From an uncultured Methanobacteriaceae archaeon (GTDB taxonomy: Archaea; Methanobacteriota; Methanobacteria; Methanobacteriales; Methanobacteriaceae), in contig CAMYKT010000007.1 of the NCBI GenBank assembly GCA_947259185.1, positions 1-64,000 of the forward strand: a stretch of DNA of 64,000 bases, read 5' to 3'. A program made the translations under genes and the position numbers. Below the pieces are notes generated by a model. That model did not search any database. It was given only the letters and a program-made list of their open reading frames with translations, and was not told the DNA's origin. Within the stretch, counting starts at the first letter, position 1, and each line of letters begins with the position of its first letter. Below are positions 35,223 through 44,637 of this stretch, piece after piece.

Positions 35223-37292
35223 CTAACTTTGAGCATATCTACGCACAGCTGCTGCTAATTTAGGACCTATACCTTCTACCTTCTGAAGTTCTTTCTCAGT
35301 AAAAGGCCTTAAATCTTCACCAAATGCTTTAAAAAGAGCTCTAGCTCTTTTCCTACCCAACCTTTTAACTCCCAGAACCAGAGGTATTAACTCTTCTCTA
35401 ACACCATAGTAAAACCTAGCAGACAGGATATCTAAACTACTCAGTGGATGGTAAATTCCTAAAACCTGGCAGATATCCCGGAAGAACTTAACCAGAAGTG
35501 ATGCTTCATAGGAGGCCCGGCGGGTGGTAGCAGCATATACATGGAAAGCATTTTCAATTTCATATTCATTTCGTTCATCAATCCATTCCATTAGAGATGC
35601 GGCAGTGGCTTCTGCATTCTGCATATCCACCGCAAATATACCCTGGCCGGATAATTTCTCCCGGACTGGATCTTTACTTTTACGCCCCTTAAAGGAGATA
35701 AGGGGAAGATCGGGAGTGTGACATATCTGATAAATAAGCTTATAAATATCCAGTTCATCCATATTAGAAGCAAATTCCTTTAATTTAACTGCAGTTTCCA
35801 CACTATAGTTGGATTTAGCAATTAATAATCCCAGGGATGTTGTTTTGAGTCCTTCCGGGGTGGCCTGTAATATTCCATTATGCATTAAAAATTCCAGTGC
35901 ATTATTTATTTCATATTCCATACTTTCTGCAGCAAATGTATTCATATAAGGATTATTTTCCATTTGGTATCCATAAAATGTTTTAGTAAAGAATTCCTGA
36001 AGTTCAACCTGGTTTTTCGCCATGGAAGAAGCTATCTGGGCTATTATTTGCCTGTAAACTGCATCTTTATTTTCAATTAGTTTGGAATGGGTTGGCTCTA
36101 TTTCTCCCTGTACATAATATTCCTGTAAATCATAGGCTTCATCCAGGGTTTTGGCAATCAGGTAAGAGTATCCCACATCATCGTATTGTGGTCGGCCGGC
36201 ACGTCCTGACATTTGCTCATAATCAAATACTGGAATCTTTTGTGGGCCCTGAGATGTCCAGCGGGTGTAATCCCTGATTACAACACTACGTGAAGGTAAA
36301 TTAACCCCATACATTAAACTGGGGGTGGAGGTAATCATGAGTAAATTTCCTGAACGAAATTCATCTTCAATAATCTCCTTTTGTTCACTGAAAAGGCCCG
36401 CGTGATGGAAGGCCACCCCGTTTTTAGCAGAATCAGCCAATTTTAAACAGATACTGGTAGGTCGGGATCCTTTTTTTTCAGGTACCTGTAGAATTTTTTC
36501 AGAAACTTCTCTAAAATCTTTCTTCCGGGAAGTGGGCACTTTATTTTTGATTTTATCTGCCACATAACTGGCCAGAGACTCGGTAAATCTCCGGGTGGAA
36601 ACGAAGGTCAGTGCCTGTGAATTTTCTTCTAAAGCCTTTTCCAATATCTTAACAATAACATCGTTCTTATTTTTGGTACTGAACATTTCAGTGTTGAGTA
36701 CTTCTTTATGAAGGGGTACTGGACGGTAATCATGCTCAACTACCCGGGCATTTAACCATCCTGCAATTTCTCCCATATTCTGCAGAGTGGCAGAAAGTGC
36801 CACAATACGCATCCCGGGGTTTACCATATGGGAACGAGTTATGGCACATTCAATGGTTGGCCCTCGGGTGTACTCTCCGATCATATGGAATTCATCCACA
36901 ATCAAAAGATCAACTTCTCGTATGTTGTTCCAGGAAAAACGGGTAATACTATCAAAAGATTCAAAAACCATTACTGATAAATCACTGGATTGGGGATGTC
37001 TTCCTACTGTAAAACCGTGTTCTTCCAGTAACTTAAACTCTTTTAACTTTTCATTTTGAATAGAAAGAAGAGGCACTGCATAAATAACCTTTCCTCCGTT
37101 CAAAAGAGCTTTTATTGCAGCTAAAACTCCTAAGAGTGTTTTTCCACTGGCGGTAGGAATGGCTATAATGTAATTATCCTTGGCATCCAGGTATCCTGAT
37201 TCAATAACTGCTTTTTGCGCAGGATTAAAATTCTCAATATGGGGGTAGCATCCATTTATTATGTCCTTTAGATTGTAATCCAGAGTCTCCAT
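35223..37292 (-). CDS. hel308: ATP-dependent DNA helicase Hel308
   Basis: Hel308 is an archaeal superfamily 2 3'-5' helicase that remodels stalled replication forks; the characterised Methanothermobacter protein is of the same kind. The 689-residue protein has the Q-like 'NFNPAQKAVIESG', Walker A 'AIPTASGKTLLG', DEFH box 'LLIVDEFHMIGEYTRG', 'VALSATLQN', motif V 'TSTPSLMYGVNLPSRSVVI' and motif VI 'QMSGRAGRPQYDD'. A helix-hairpin-helix-like C-terminus ends 'LQKVEGIGPKLAAAVRRYA'. Start ATG 37292 is chosen; a GTG at 37304 is also possible. It follows moaC by about 36 bp. Confidence 0.95.
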   Translation of the reverse strand: METLDYNLKDIINGCYPHIENFNPAQKAVIESGYLDAKDNYIIAIPTASGKTLLGVLAAIKALLNGGKVIYAVPLLSIQNEKLKEFKLLEEHGFTVGRHPQSSDLSVMVFESFDSITRFSWNNIREVDLLIVDEFHMIGEYTRGPTIECAITRSHMVNPGMRIVALSATLQNMGEIAGWLNARVVEHDYRPVPLHKEVLNTEMFSTKNKNDVIVKILEKALEENSQALTFVSTRRFTESLASYVADKIKNKVPTSRKKDFREVSEKILQVPEKKGSRPTSICLKLADSAKNGVAFHHAGLFSEQKEIIEDEFRSGNLLMITSTPSLMYGVNLPSRSVVIRDYTRWTSQGPQKIPVFDYEQMSGRAGRPQYDDVGYSYLIAKTLDEAYDLQEYYVQGEIEPTHSKLIENKDAVYRQIIAQIASSMAKNQVELQEFFTKTFYGYQMENNPYMNTFAAESMEYEINNALEFLMHNGILQATPEGLKTTSLGLLIAKSNYSVETAVKLKEFASNMDELDIYKLIYQICHTPDLPLISFKGRKSKDPVREKLSGQGIFAVDMQNAEATAASLMEWIDERNEYEIENAFHVYAATTRRASYEASLLVKFFRDICQVLGIYHPLSSLDILSARFYYGVREELIPLVLGVKRLGRKRARALFKAFGEDLRPFTEKELQKVEGIGPKLAAAVRRYAQS

Positions 37293-37328
37293 GATAATCA
37301 GCACTTTTAGTAAGATTCGAGGTGTATT

Positions 37329-37865
37329 TTAATTCCCTTTTTTTGTTTTTCCAGTACCATTATGCCTGTAATCAATGGTTTCTTTGCTAAAAATTTCTTC
37401 TTTATTTTTTTCAACTACCACTATATCTTTAATGGAGGTAGAGGGGTACTGACCATCTACATTTTTTTCCACACTCTTAACCATATCCCATATGGTCAGT
37501 AATCCAACACTAACTCCGGTGAGGGCTTCCATTTCTACTCCTGTTTTTCCAGCTGAATTTACACTTACAATTACTTGTATATGGTCATTTAATACTTCAA
37601 AGCTCACTTCTATCCCGGTGACAGGCAGGGGATGGCATAGGGGAATTATGCTGGAAGTAGCCTTGACTGCATTTATAGCTGCAATCTGTGACGTGGTGAG
37701 AACATTACCCTTTTCCAGGGCATTATTTTCAATTAGATCAATGGTTTTCTTTTTTAGAAAAATTTTTCCTGATGCAACTGCACTCCTTTTTAGGGAAGGT
37801 TTATCTCCTACCTCTACCATATGGACCCCTTCTGGGGTTAGATGGGTGAAATCCTTATTTTTCAT
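37329..37865 (-). CDS. moaC: Cyclic pyranopterin monophosphate synthase MoaC
   Basis: MoaC forms cyclic pyranopterin monophosphate, the first stable intermediate of molybdenum/tungsten cofactor synthesis, needed for formylmethanofuran dehydrogenase. The 178-residue protein has 'MVEVGDKPSLKRSAVASG', 'IPLCHPLPVTGIEVSFE' (substrate pocket) and 'GKTGVEMEALTGVSVGLLTIWDMVKSVEK', which contains the catalytic lysine region. The C-terminal 25 residues are a basic extension. The ATG at 37865 has GGAGA upstream; the earlier ATG at 37892 does not. Confidence 0.95.
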   Translation of the reverse strand: MKNKDFTHLTPEGVHMVEVGDKPSLKRSAVASGKIFLKKKTIDLIENNALEKGNVLTTSQIAAINAVKATSSIIPLCHPLPVTGIEVSFEVLNDHIQVIVSVNSAGKTGVEMEALTGVSVGLLTIWDMVKSVEKNVDGQYPSTSIKDIVVVEKNKEEIFSKETIDYRHNGTGKTKKGN

Positions 37866-37988
37866 AGCTATTCTCCTTATAAGCACTTTCACATCTTCAT
37901 AAAATTCTTGTTTCCAATTTGATAACTATATATTATTAATATTAACATTATCATTAGTATTAAATTCATCTTATTGGGAAATATTAGA

Positions 37989-39056
37989 TTAATAGGGTAT
38001 CTTAACATTTGCATATTTTAGGGCCCTTTCACGCGCTTTTTCACCCATTTTTTCCCTTAAATCTTTATTTTCAAGTATTAGATCCATAGCTTCTGCTAAG
38101 GCCACGGGATTTCTGGGTTCTATCAGTATTCCTACATCTTCACTTACTAACTCCGGTATACCTCCCACAGAAGTTGCCACTACGGGTTTTCCTGAAGCCA
38201 TGGCTTCTAAAAGCGCAATTCCAAAACTTTCTGATAGTGAAGGCAGGACCAGTAATTCCGCAGCAGGTATTATCTTATCTATATCATAGCGGGCTCCAGT
38301 AAAATGGACATCTTTTATATTTTCATACTCTGTCATGCCCTTTAAATCTTGGAGAAGAGGACCTCCTCCAACAATTGCCAGAAATGCAGGTTGCTCCATA
38401 AACTTTTTAGCTCTTAAAAGATAATGAACGCCTTTTTGACGAACCAGATTTCCTAAGAATAGTACAAGGGGTTTATCTTCTGCGATACCTATCTCCTTTT
38501 TGAAATCACTGGTATTTTCAGGATTAAACTTTTCTACATCAACTCCATTCCAGGTAACCTTTAGTTTTTTATCCACTCCTGGAATGTTCATTTTTAAAAT
38601 CTTATCTTCCAAGGATTTACTTACCACAAATACCTCATCTGCCTTTTTTAGAATCATATGGAAAAATGGTTTTAAAATTTTCCGGGAAGATAATAAAAAT
38701 ACATCGGATCCATGTAATGTGATACAAGTCTTTTTACCGGTTAATACTCCTCCTAGAACTGCTACCAATCCTGGTGGAAGTAAATAATGGGCATGGATAA
38801 GGTCTATGTCATTTTTCCGGACCATTCTAATCAATTTCCAGGTGGCGGTAATGGTGAATATAAAACCTCTTAATCCGGGTATTTGGGGAGTGGGAGCGTA
38901 TTCTACCTGTAAATTAGCCCTATCTATTTTTTCATGTGGATAAGTTAGCACATAGACTTCATCCCCTCTTTCCAGGAGGGCATTTGATAATAAATAAACA
39001 TAGGATGCAATTCCACCTACATGGGGAGGAAAATGACCCACCATACATACTTTCAT
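37989..39056 (-). CDS. GT-B glycosyltransferase (family 4)
   Basis: The 355-residue protein has the two Rossmann domains of GT4 enzymes. The N-terminal 'VGHFPPHVGGIASYVYLLSNAL' is the acceptor-side opening, 'VTWNGVDVEKFNP' the linker, and 'PSLSESFGIALLEAMASGKPVVATSVGGIPELV' the nucleotide-sugar site with its E-x7-E motif. It is cytoplasmic or membrane-associated. Donor and acceptor are unknown; the wec genes in this window show that the organism makes surface-polymer sugars, but there is no direct link. GGAG precedes the ATG. Confidence 0.9.
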   Translation of the reverse strand: MKVCMVGHFPPHVGGIASYVYLLSNALLERGDEVYVLTYPHEKIDRANLQVEYAPTPQIPGLRGFIFTITATWKLIRMVRKNDIDLIHAHYLLPPGLVAVLGGVLTGKKTCITLHGSDVFLLSSRKILKPFFHMILKKADEVFVVSKSLEDKILKMNIPGVDKKLKVTWNGVDVEKFNPENTSDFKKEIGIAEDKPLVLFLGNLVRQKGVHYLLRAKKFMEQPAFLAIVGGGPLLQDLKGMTEYENIKDVHFTGARYDIDKIIPAAELLVLPSLSESFGIALLEAMASGKPVVATSVGGIPELVSEDVGILIEPRNPVALAEAMDLILENKDLREKMGEKARERALKYANVKIPY

Positions 39057-39087
39057 ATTTTTAATCTCCGGGTTTAGCAGGGATTTA

Positions 39088-40158
39088 TTAGTTATATGGT
39101 GGATTTAGAATCGTTCCATCCATACGAACTATTATAACTTCTACTTTAAGTGGAAATCTGTCCTGGATTTTATCTTTAATAGATTGGGAAATACTTTGGA
39201 AAACTTCGTCCAGGATACATTCTTTATTCAAAAGATCAATCATATCTTCTGTGGTTTTTTTGGAGAAAATTTCTGCAACTAAGGCAGGGGATGCTCCTTT
39301 CAATGCTGCATGGGCGGCTATTATTTCAGTTCTTGCATCAGCCACAGAATGTTTGGTATTGAATATGCCACCGGCTATTTTAACCAGTTTACCTGCATGC
39401 CCATAAACAATTAATTTTTTGATGCCTTTTTCAACTGCCTTTTCCAGCATAAAACCAACATAGTTACTCATTTGAATTATCTGGTCCTTTTCAACTTTCA
39501 TTGAGTTTAAGGCTAGATTTTCACCAATATTGCCCGGAACATAAATCAAATCCTCATAACCCATGGCCAGGGCCACATCCAGCTGACACTCCAGGGAATC
39601 TTTATAAGCAGCACTGGACATGGGTCGTGATATGCCGGTGGTACCTAAAATGGATAGCCCTCCCTCTATACCCAGGCGAGGGTTCATGGTTCGGGAAGCA
39701 ACTTCTTTTCCACCTGGAATGGATATGGTTATTATGGCACCTTCCCCGTCACCCAACAAGTTTTTCACATTTTCTTCAATCATACTTTTAGGCACAGGGT
39801 TAATAGCTGCTTCACCAATCGGGATTTGTAATCCGGGTTTTGTAATGAGTCCCACCCCTTCACCTCCCCTGATGGAAATTACTTGATTTGCAGTTATGCT
39901 GACTTCTGCAACAATTTCCAGGTTTATGGTAACATCCAGATCACCATATGGTTTTTTAATTACCGAGGCCTTAGCAGCATTAGAATCTATTTTTTCAGTA
40001 GTATGGACTTCTATTTCCAGTTCACCAAAAGGAACATTTATTTTAACTGAATTTATATTTAATTCTTCTTTAATGGCCATTATAGCTGCCACTGAAGCTG
40101 CAGTTGCTGCACTACCGGTGGTGATACCATAGGGAGTTTTGTTATTCAACGGAGTCAT
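39088..40158 (-). CDS. cbiD: Cobalt-precorrin-5B C1-methyltransferase
   Basis: CbiD methylates C1 of the corrin ring in the anaerobic cobamide pathway. The 356-residue protein opens with 'YGITTGSAATAASVAA', the family's TTG-S motif (here Ala where many bacterial members have Cys), followed by 'RGGEGVGLITKPGLQIPIGEAAINPVP', 'TTGISRPMSS' and 'YGHAGKLVKIAGGIFNTHS'-like sequence with Lys-His order. Length is typical. cobQ later in the window belongs to the same pathway. Corrinoids are needed for the methyl-H4MPT:CoM methyltransferase. GGGAT precedes the ATG. Confidence 0.93.
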   Translation of the reverse strand: MTPLNNKTPYGITTGSAATAASVAAIMAIKEELNINSVKINVPFGELEIEVHTTEKIDSNAAKASVIKKPYGDLDVTINLEIVAEVSITANQVISIRGGEGVGLITKPGLQIPIGEAAINPVPKSMIEENVKNLLGDGEGAIITISIPGGKEVASRTMNPRLGIEGGLSILGTTGISRPMSSAAYKDSLECQLDVALAMGYEDLIYVPGNIGENLALNSMKVEKDQIIQMSNYVGFMLEKAVEKGIKKLIVYGHAGKLVKIAGGIFNTKHSVADARTEIIAAHAALKGASPALVAEIFSKKTTEDMIDLLNKECILDEVFQSISQSIKDKIQDRFPLKVEVIIVRMDGTILNPPYN

Positions 40159-40193
40159 TAATAAATCCCAAAAAAAATTATATAAAAAAAAAT

Positions 40194-40454
40194 TTATTCA
40201 TTTAATTCTTCTTTGATAGCTTGCATTAACTCTTCTTTGGAGGGAGCACCTACAAACTTGACTACACCATTCATAGCAATCGCTGGAACAGCCATTAGTC
40301 CATAATTCACGGCTTTTTCTCTATCTTCCATGATGTCAACTGTTTCAACTTCCAGAACATCTCCCAGATCTTTTTTAGCCTCATCCACTACTTCTATTGC
40401 CATAGGGCAGTAAGGGCAGGTGGGTGAAGTAAATACCTCGATTTTTACAACCAT
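40194..40454 (-). CDS. Small thioredoxin/glutaredoxin-like protein
   Basis: The 86-residue protein is a minimal thioredoxin fold of the methanogen type. It has 'VFTSPTCPYCPMAIEVV' with the redox pair C13/C16 (CPYC), the cis-proline in 'MAVPAIAMNG', and the closing helix 'SKEELMQAIKEEL'. It probably reduces disulphides in cytoplasmic enzymes. GGAGGT precedes the ATG. It lies 35 bp before cbiD and may be co-transcribed. Confidence 0.92.
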   Translation of the reverse strand: MVVKIEVFTSPTCPYCPMAIEVVDEAKKDLGDVLEVETVDIMEDREKAVNYGLMAVPAIAMNGVVKFVGAPSKEELMQAIKEELNE

Positions 40455-40743
40455 GTTTGTACCTCCATATTAGAATTACTTTTTTCTATTTAATCGTAAT
40501 ATTAAATTAATGTTGTATTTTATTTATCCTTTTTTTATAAAAGCTATTCCCTTTGTAACATTCTTTTATCTGTATTTTAGGATTAAATACTTATTCTTTA
40601 TTCAATCTTTAGAAATTTTAAAAAAGAGAGTGGTATTTTAATTCAAATAAAAGAAACTTTAATTTTTAATTAAGTATCCTATTCTCTAATTTAGTAAATA
40701 GTAATGGGCAATTTTAAAAAAATCAAAAAAAGGGATTCAGATT

Positions 40744-41655
40744 TTAATAAATATTCTGAATAGTTCCCTGATCCATATTTTCCCCAATACCCATTCCCAG
40801 TGCGTAGCCAATTTTAGTGCCTATGCTACTAAGAAGGGATTCCAGAGTGGTACGGGGAGCAAAACTAACGACTTTATAATCTTTTAGCCCTGCTAAATGG
40901 GCTGCTATATCAAGAGCGTCATCTTTGCCACCTAAATCATCCACCAGTTTCAGATTTTTAGCCTGTCTTCCAGTGTATATTTTTCCCTCGGCAATTCCGG
41001 CCACATAACTTTTACTCAGGTTTCGGTTTTCTGCAACCTGTTCTATGAAGTAATCATATTCTTCATCAACCATATTCTGCAGCATTTCTTTTTCTTCTGG
41101 AGTTAATTCCCGGTAATCAGCACCCATATCCTTGTATTCTCCTCCTTTTATGGCGTATTTGTTGATTCCCTCCCGGTCATATAATCTTGAAAGGTCAATT
41201 AGATCCACCAGTACTCCAATACTACCTACCCATGAGGAGGGGCTGGCCACGATATGATCTGCTCCAGATGCAACTAGATATGCTCCAGAAGCTCCGGTAT
41301 CACTTATCCAGACTACTACTGGCTTTTCAGAACTTTGAACTGATTCCATAATTTCTTCACTAGCCACAGGACTTCCTCCTGGACTATTTACATCCAATAA
41401 GATGGCTTTAACATTTACATCCTGATTTGCATTTTGTATTAGTTCTTTAATAACATCAGGATTACTTACACTGCTACCCATCAAATTTGATGGTGAATAA
41501 GCAATTTGTCCATATATGGGAATCACAGCTATGGTACCACTCGTGGATGCATTCCATGAGTTTCCTATAACTGAGATTAAGGATAATAAAATTATTGCAA
41601 GTAATACCAGGCCTCCTATGGAGCCCAGCAAAACTGTCTTGTTTTTTTTATCCAT
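40744..41655 (-). CDS. sppA: Signal peptide peptidase SppA
   Basis: SppA degrades cleaved signal peptides at the membrane with a Ser-Lys dyad. The 303-residue protein has one N-terminal membrane anchor (about residues 8-30), the catalytic serine S123 in 'DTGASGAYLVASGAD', and the general-base lysine K175 in 'KGGEYKDMGADYRELT'. 'LDVNSPGGSPVAS' is the ClpP-like oxyanion segment. Length fits the short, single-domain archaeal form. It is divergent from aroK. Confidence 0.94.
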   Translation of the reverse strand: MDKKNKTVLLGSIGGLVLLAIILLSLISVIGNSWNASTSGTIAVIPIYGQIAYSPSNLMGSSVSNPDVIKELIQNANQDVNVKAILLDVNSPGGSPVASEEIMESVQSSEKPVVVWISDTGASGAYLVASGADHIVASPSSWVGSIGVLVDLIDLSRLYDREGINKYAIKGGEYKDMGADYRELTPEEKEMLQNMVDEEYDYFIEQVAENRNLSKSYVAGIAEGKIYTGRQAKNLKLVDDLGGKDDALDIAAHLAGLKDYKVVSFAPRTTLESLLSSIGTKIGYALGMGIGENMDQGTIQNIY

Positions 41656-41964
41656 AATATCATCTTTTTAGATATTCTTAAATTTATAGTATTTTTGGAT
41701 TGAAATTTATTACATAAACAGTATTTAAATCTTCCTGATTTCCAATTTAATTTATAAAATTCGATACAATATTTATTGTTTCCAGATTCATTACTTGATC
41801 CTGGAACCTTAATTATCTAGTTTATCTTAAATACTTTTTACTAAATTCTTTAGAATAATTATTATTAAAAACAATATATTTTTGTTACAGTTATATAATA
41901 GTAATTTGATAATCACTTAATTCCCTAATCATACTCCTGGCAGTTTTAAGTAAATGGTGATATC
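41656..41964. other. Divergent promoter region between sppA and aroK
   Basis: This 309-bp gap is AT-rich and should carry the promoters of both flanking genes. Several TATA-like stretches occur and none stands out. I see no gene, RNA or notable repeat. Confidence 0.5.
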
Positions 41965-42822
41965 TTGAAAAAAAAAGTAAGGTCTCCGGGTTCAGCCACA
42001 GTAATTAATGCCATATCAACTGGTAGTGGATCGGCATTTGGAATTGATCTTCATGTAACTGCAGAAGCTAGTTTAAAAGAATCTGGAATAAAATGTTCAT
42101 CTAATCCAGATGTCAATCCCCTTTTAATGGAATTATGTGTAAAGAAGGTACTGGATTATCATGGATTGAACTCCGGGATTAGAGTCAAAACCAGTTCAAC
42201 TCTTCCTGTGGCTTCTGGTCTTTCCAGTAGTAGTGCTACTTCTAATGCAGTGGTCATGTCCACTACAAGGCTACTGGAAGAAGAATTTGAATTGAAACCC
42301 ATGTCTGACATGGAAATACTTAACATGGGCATTGATGCCTCTTTAGAAGCAGGGGTAACTATTACAGGCGCTTTTGACGATGCTAGCGCCTCCTTTTTCG
42401 GAGGACTCACCATAACCAACAATTTAAAAAGAGAAATTATATATCATGAAAAGATGGAAAAACAAAACATATTAATATACATGCCAGACAGAAAGTCACT
42501 GACCGCACAATCTGATGTAAAGCGAATGAAGCTTCTGGCACCCTGGGTGAATATAGCCTTCCAGCAAACTCTCCAGGGAGATATATTTAATGCTTTAACT
42601 TTAAATGGAATTTTATATTGTGCAGCACTGGGATTTGATTCAAATATAGCTCTTGATGCTCTTGATGCTGGTGCAATAGCATCTGGATTGTCGGGGACTG
42701 GACCTTCATTTGTGGCAGTAGTTAATGAAAAAAACCAGGAAAATGTCCAGGAAGCCTGGAAAGCATATCCGGGTAATATTATTGCTACTAAAATAGATAA
42801 TATTGGCACCAAGGTGGTTTAA
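41965..42822 (+). CDS. aroK: Archaeal shikimate kinase (GHMP type)
   Basis: This shikimate kinase is unrelated to the bacterial enzyme and belongs to the GHMP superfamily; it phosphorylates shikimate in the aromatic amino acid pathway. The 285-residue protein has 'SPGSATVINAISTGSGSAFGIDL' at the N-terminus, the ATP loop 'STLPVASGLSSSSATSNAVV' and 'IASGLSGTGPSFVAV' near the C-terminus, as in the archaeal family. It starts at TTG 41965, which has a perfect GGTGAT upstream. The chorismate mutase gene follows immediately. Confidence 0.93.
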   Translation: MKKKVRSPGSATVINAISTGSGSAFGIDLHVTAEASLKESGIKCSSNPDVNPLLMELCVKKVLDYHGLNSGIRVKTSSTLPVASGLSSSSATSNAVVMSTTRLLEEEFELKPMSDMEILNMGIDASLEAGVTITGAFDDASASFFGGLTITNNLKREIIYHEKMEKQNILIYMPDRKSLTAQSDVKRMKLLAPWVNIAFQQTLQGDIFNALTLNGILYCAALGFDSNIALDALDAGAIASGLSGTGPSFVAVVNEKNQENVQEAWKAYPGNIIATKIDNIGTKVV

Positions 42823-43134
42823 ATGGATAAATCCCGTGCTTTAAAACTTCTTCAGGATTCCAGGGAAAGAATTGATAGTATTGATGAAGAACTATTATCT
42901 TTAATCAGTAAGAGGACAGCCCTTTCCCGTGATATTATTAAGGCTAAGATACTTCTGGATATTGATATACATGACCCTAAACGGGAAGAACATATCCAGA
43001 AAAAAGCAAAAAATATAGCCAGAGAAAATAATATTGATGAAGAAGGACTCAGCCAGATAATGAAAATACTTACAGATTTAAATAAAAAAGAACAAGAAGA
43101 AATATTGAGGAGGAAAAATAATGGGAAATATTAG
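42823..43134 (+). CDS. Chorismate mutase (AroQ type)
   Basis: The enzyme rearranges chorismate to prephenate for Phe and Tyr. The 103-residue all-helical protein has the AroQ pattern: 'SRERIDSIDEELLSLISKRTALSRDIIKAK' with the catalytic Arg and Lys, then 'DIHDPKREEHIQKKAKNIA'. The ATG follows the aroK stop directly, and its GGTGG site lies inside aroK. The 3' end overlaps rps17e by 14 bases. Confidence 0.93.
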   Translation: MDKSRALKLLQDSRERIDSIDEELLSLISKRTALSRDIIKAKILLDIDIHDPKREEHIQKKAKNIARENNIDEEGLSQIMKILTDLNKKEQEEILRRKNNGKY

Positions 43135-43315
43135 AACATCATTTGTTAAAAGAATATCCAGAGAACTAATTGAAACTCACCGGGGTAAGTTCACCACTGA
43201 TTTTGATGAAAATAAAAAATTGGTGGAACAATATTCTACAGTAAGTACCAAACACTTACGAAATAAAATTGCAGGATATGTTACCCGGTTAGTTCGAAAT
43301 AATGCGGTACTTTAA
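43121..43315 (+). CDS. rps17e: 30S ribosomal protein S17e
   Basis: S17e is a small-subunit ribosomal protein found in archaea and eukaryotes. The 64-residue protein matches in full: 'IRTSFVKRISRELIETHRGKF', then 'DFDENKKLVEQYSTVSTKHLRNKIAGYVTRLV'. The start codon lies inside the chorismate mutase gene with GAGGAGG about 10 bases upstream, so the two are translationally linked. Confidence 0.96.
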   Translation: MGNIRTSFVKRISRELIETHRGKFTTDFDENKKLVEQYSTVSTKHLRNKIAGYVTRLVRNNAVL

Positions 43316-43359
43316 GGGTTAAAATAAGTAGATAAAAGTGTATTAACCCTTATACACTT
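43313..43359 (+). promoter_or_regulatory. Two mutually exclusive hairpins between rps17e and lysC
   Basis: Hairpin 1 pairs TAAGGGTTAA (43313-43322, including the rps17e stop) with TTAACCCTTA (43343-43352). Hairpin 2 pairs AAGTGTA (43336-43342) with TACACTT (43353-43359), and its loop is exactly the second arm of hairpin 1. T-rich sequence follows. This could be an rps17e terminator or an attenuator for the lysine operon. Confidence 0.5.
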
Positions 43360-43416
43360 AAATTCATATTTATATTAATTATTTTTATCATATTATACTA
43401 AAGGTTGTGGATCTTG

Positions 43417-44637
43417 ATGGAAACAATAGTGGCCAAATTCGGAGGAACATCCATAGGTAATGGCAAAAGAATTAGAAAAGCAGCTCAAGCAGTGGTTAAT
43501 GAATACATGAAGGGCAAAAAGGTAGTGGTGGTAGTATCCGCTATTGATAAAACCACAGACGAATTGCTTCATATTGTGGATGAATCCATGGAGGATACTG
43601 TAACAGAAAAACAATTGGCTGAAATAGTTTCCATGGGTGAAATGACCAGTGTCAGGATATTTTCATCGGCTATTGAATCACTGGGAGTTAAATCGGAATA
43701 TGTGGATCCTTTTAGCAATAAATGGCCTATTGTTACTGATAGCACCCTTTTAAGTGCAAAAGTGGACTTTGAAGCAACTGAAAATAAATCTAAAGAAATC
43801 ATGAAAATGATGGACCAGGGAATAATTCCTGTGGTTTGCGGATTCTTAGGACGTGACACTGAAGGATACATTACTACTTTAGGAAGAGGGGGAAGCGATA
43901 TAACTGCTTTCCTTTTAGGACATTGTTTAGTTGCTGATGAAGTTATAATTGTCACCGATGTAGGGGGAGTAATGTCCACTGATCCTAATATGGTGGAAGA
44001 CGCCCAGAAATTAGATAAAATTTCAGTAGAAGAGATGAGAGACCTGGCCACACATGGTGCTCAGGTACTGCATCCCCATGCCCTGAAATATAAAGATCCT
44101 AATATTAATGCAAAGATAATTGGATTTGAACATGGAGACCTTTCTGCTGTGGGTACAGATATAATTGGGCCCTCAGAACAGGAAATGCTCAAGACTACCA
44201 CCTTACATGGAGAACCTATTTCGGTTATTGCGGTAGTAGGGGATGGTATTCTCAACAAAACAGGTATTTTAGCAGAATTGACATCTATTCTGGCTAAAAA
44301 TAATATGAATATATTTGGTATTTCTACCGGTCAGATTTCAATAACTGTATTTGTTAACAAAAAAGATGCCGAGGAAGCCCACCGTATATTACACGAGGTA
44401 GTGGTGGAGAATGAAAATCTATCCTCACTTTCTTTAGGAAAGGAAATAGCAATGATTACAGTTACCAGTCCAGATTTCATTGACACTCCAGGAATAATAT
44501 CTGATGTTACCGAACCTCTCAGAAAAAATAATATCAATATCGTAGAAATATCATCATCACAGACTTCAGTGGTGATCTTCGTGGAGTGGAAAGATGGTAA
44601 AAAAGCTTATGAATTGGTAAGGGGTGTCTTAAAATGA
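43417..44637 (+). CDS. lysC: Aspartate kinase
   Basis: LysC phosphorylates aspartate, the entry to lysine, threonine and methionine. The 406-residue protein has the kinase opening 'IVAKFGGTSIGNGKRI', 'VVVSAIDKTTDELL', 'TLGRGGSDITAFLLGHCL' and 'TDVGGVMSTDPNMV'. Two ACT domains at the C-terminus ('ISVIAVVGDGILNKTGILAEL' and 'IAMITVTSPDFIDTPGII') point to feedback control. I chose the ATG at 43417, where GTGGATC precedes; a TTG at 43405 would add four residues. The gene overlaps dapA by four bases, opening a lysC-dapA-dapB-asd operon. Confidence 0.95.
   Translation: METIVAKFGGTSIGNGKRIRKAAQAVVNEYMKGKKVVVVVSAIDKTTDELLHIVDESMEDTVTEKQLAEIVSMGEMTSVRIFSSAIESLGVKSEYVDPFSNKWPIVTDSTLLSAKVDFEATENKSKEIMKMMDQGIIPVVCGFLGRDTEGYITTLGRGGSDITAFLLGHCLVADEVIIVTDVGGVMSTDPNMVEDAQKLDKISVEEMRDLATHGAQVLHPHALKYKDPNINAKIIGFEHGDLSAVGTDIIGPSEQEMLKTTTLHGEPISVIAVVGDGILNKTGILAELTSILAKNNMNIFGISTGQISITVFVNKKDAEEAHRILHEVVVENENLSSLSLGKEIAMITVTSPDFIDTPGIISDVTEPLRKNNINIVEISSSQTSVVIFVEWKDGKKAYELVRGVLK

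Noticed and set aside
39088..40158. Ala in place of Cys in the CbiD N-terminal motif as a sign of inactivation
   Set aside because: All other motifs and the full length are intact, and I cannot show that the Cys is catalytic or invariant in archaea.
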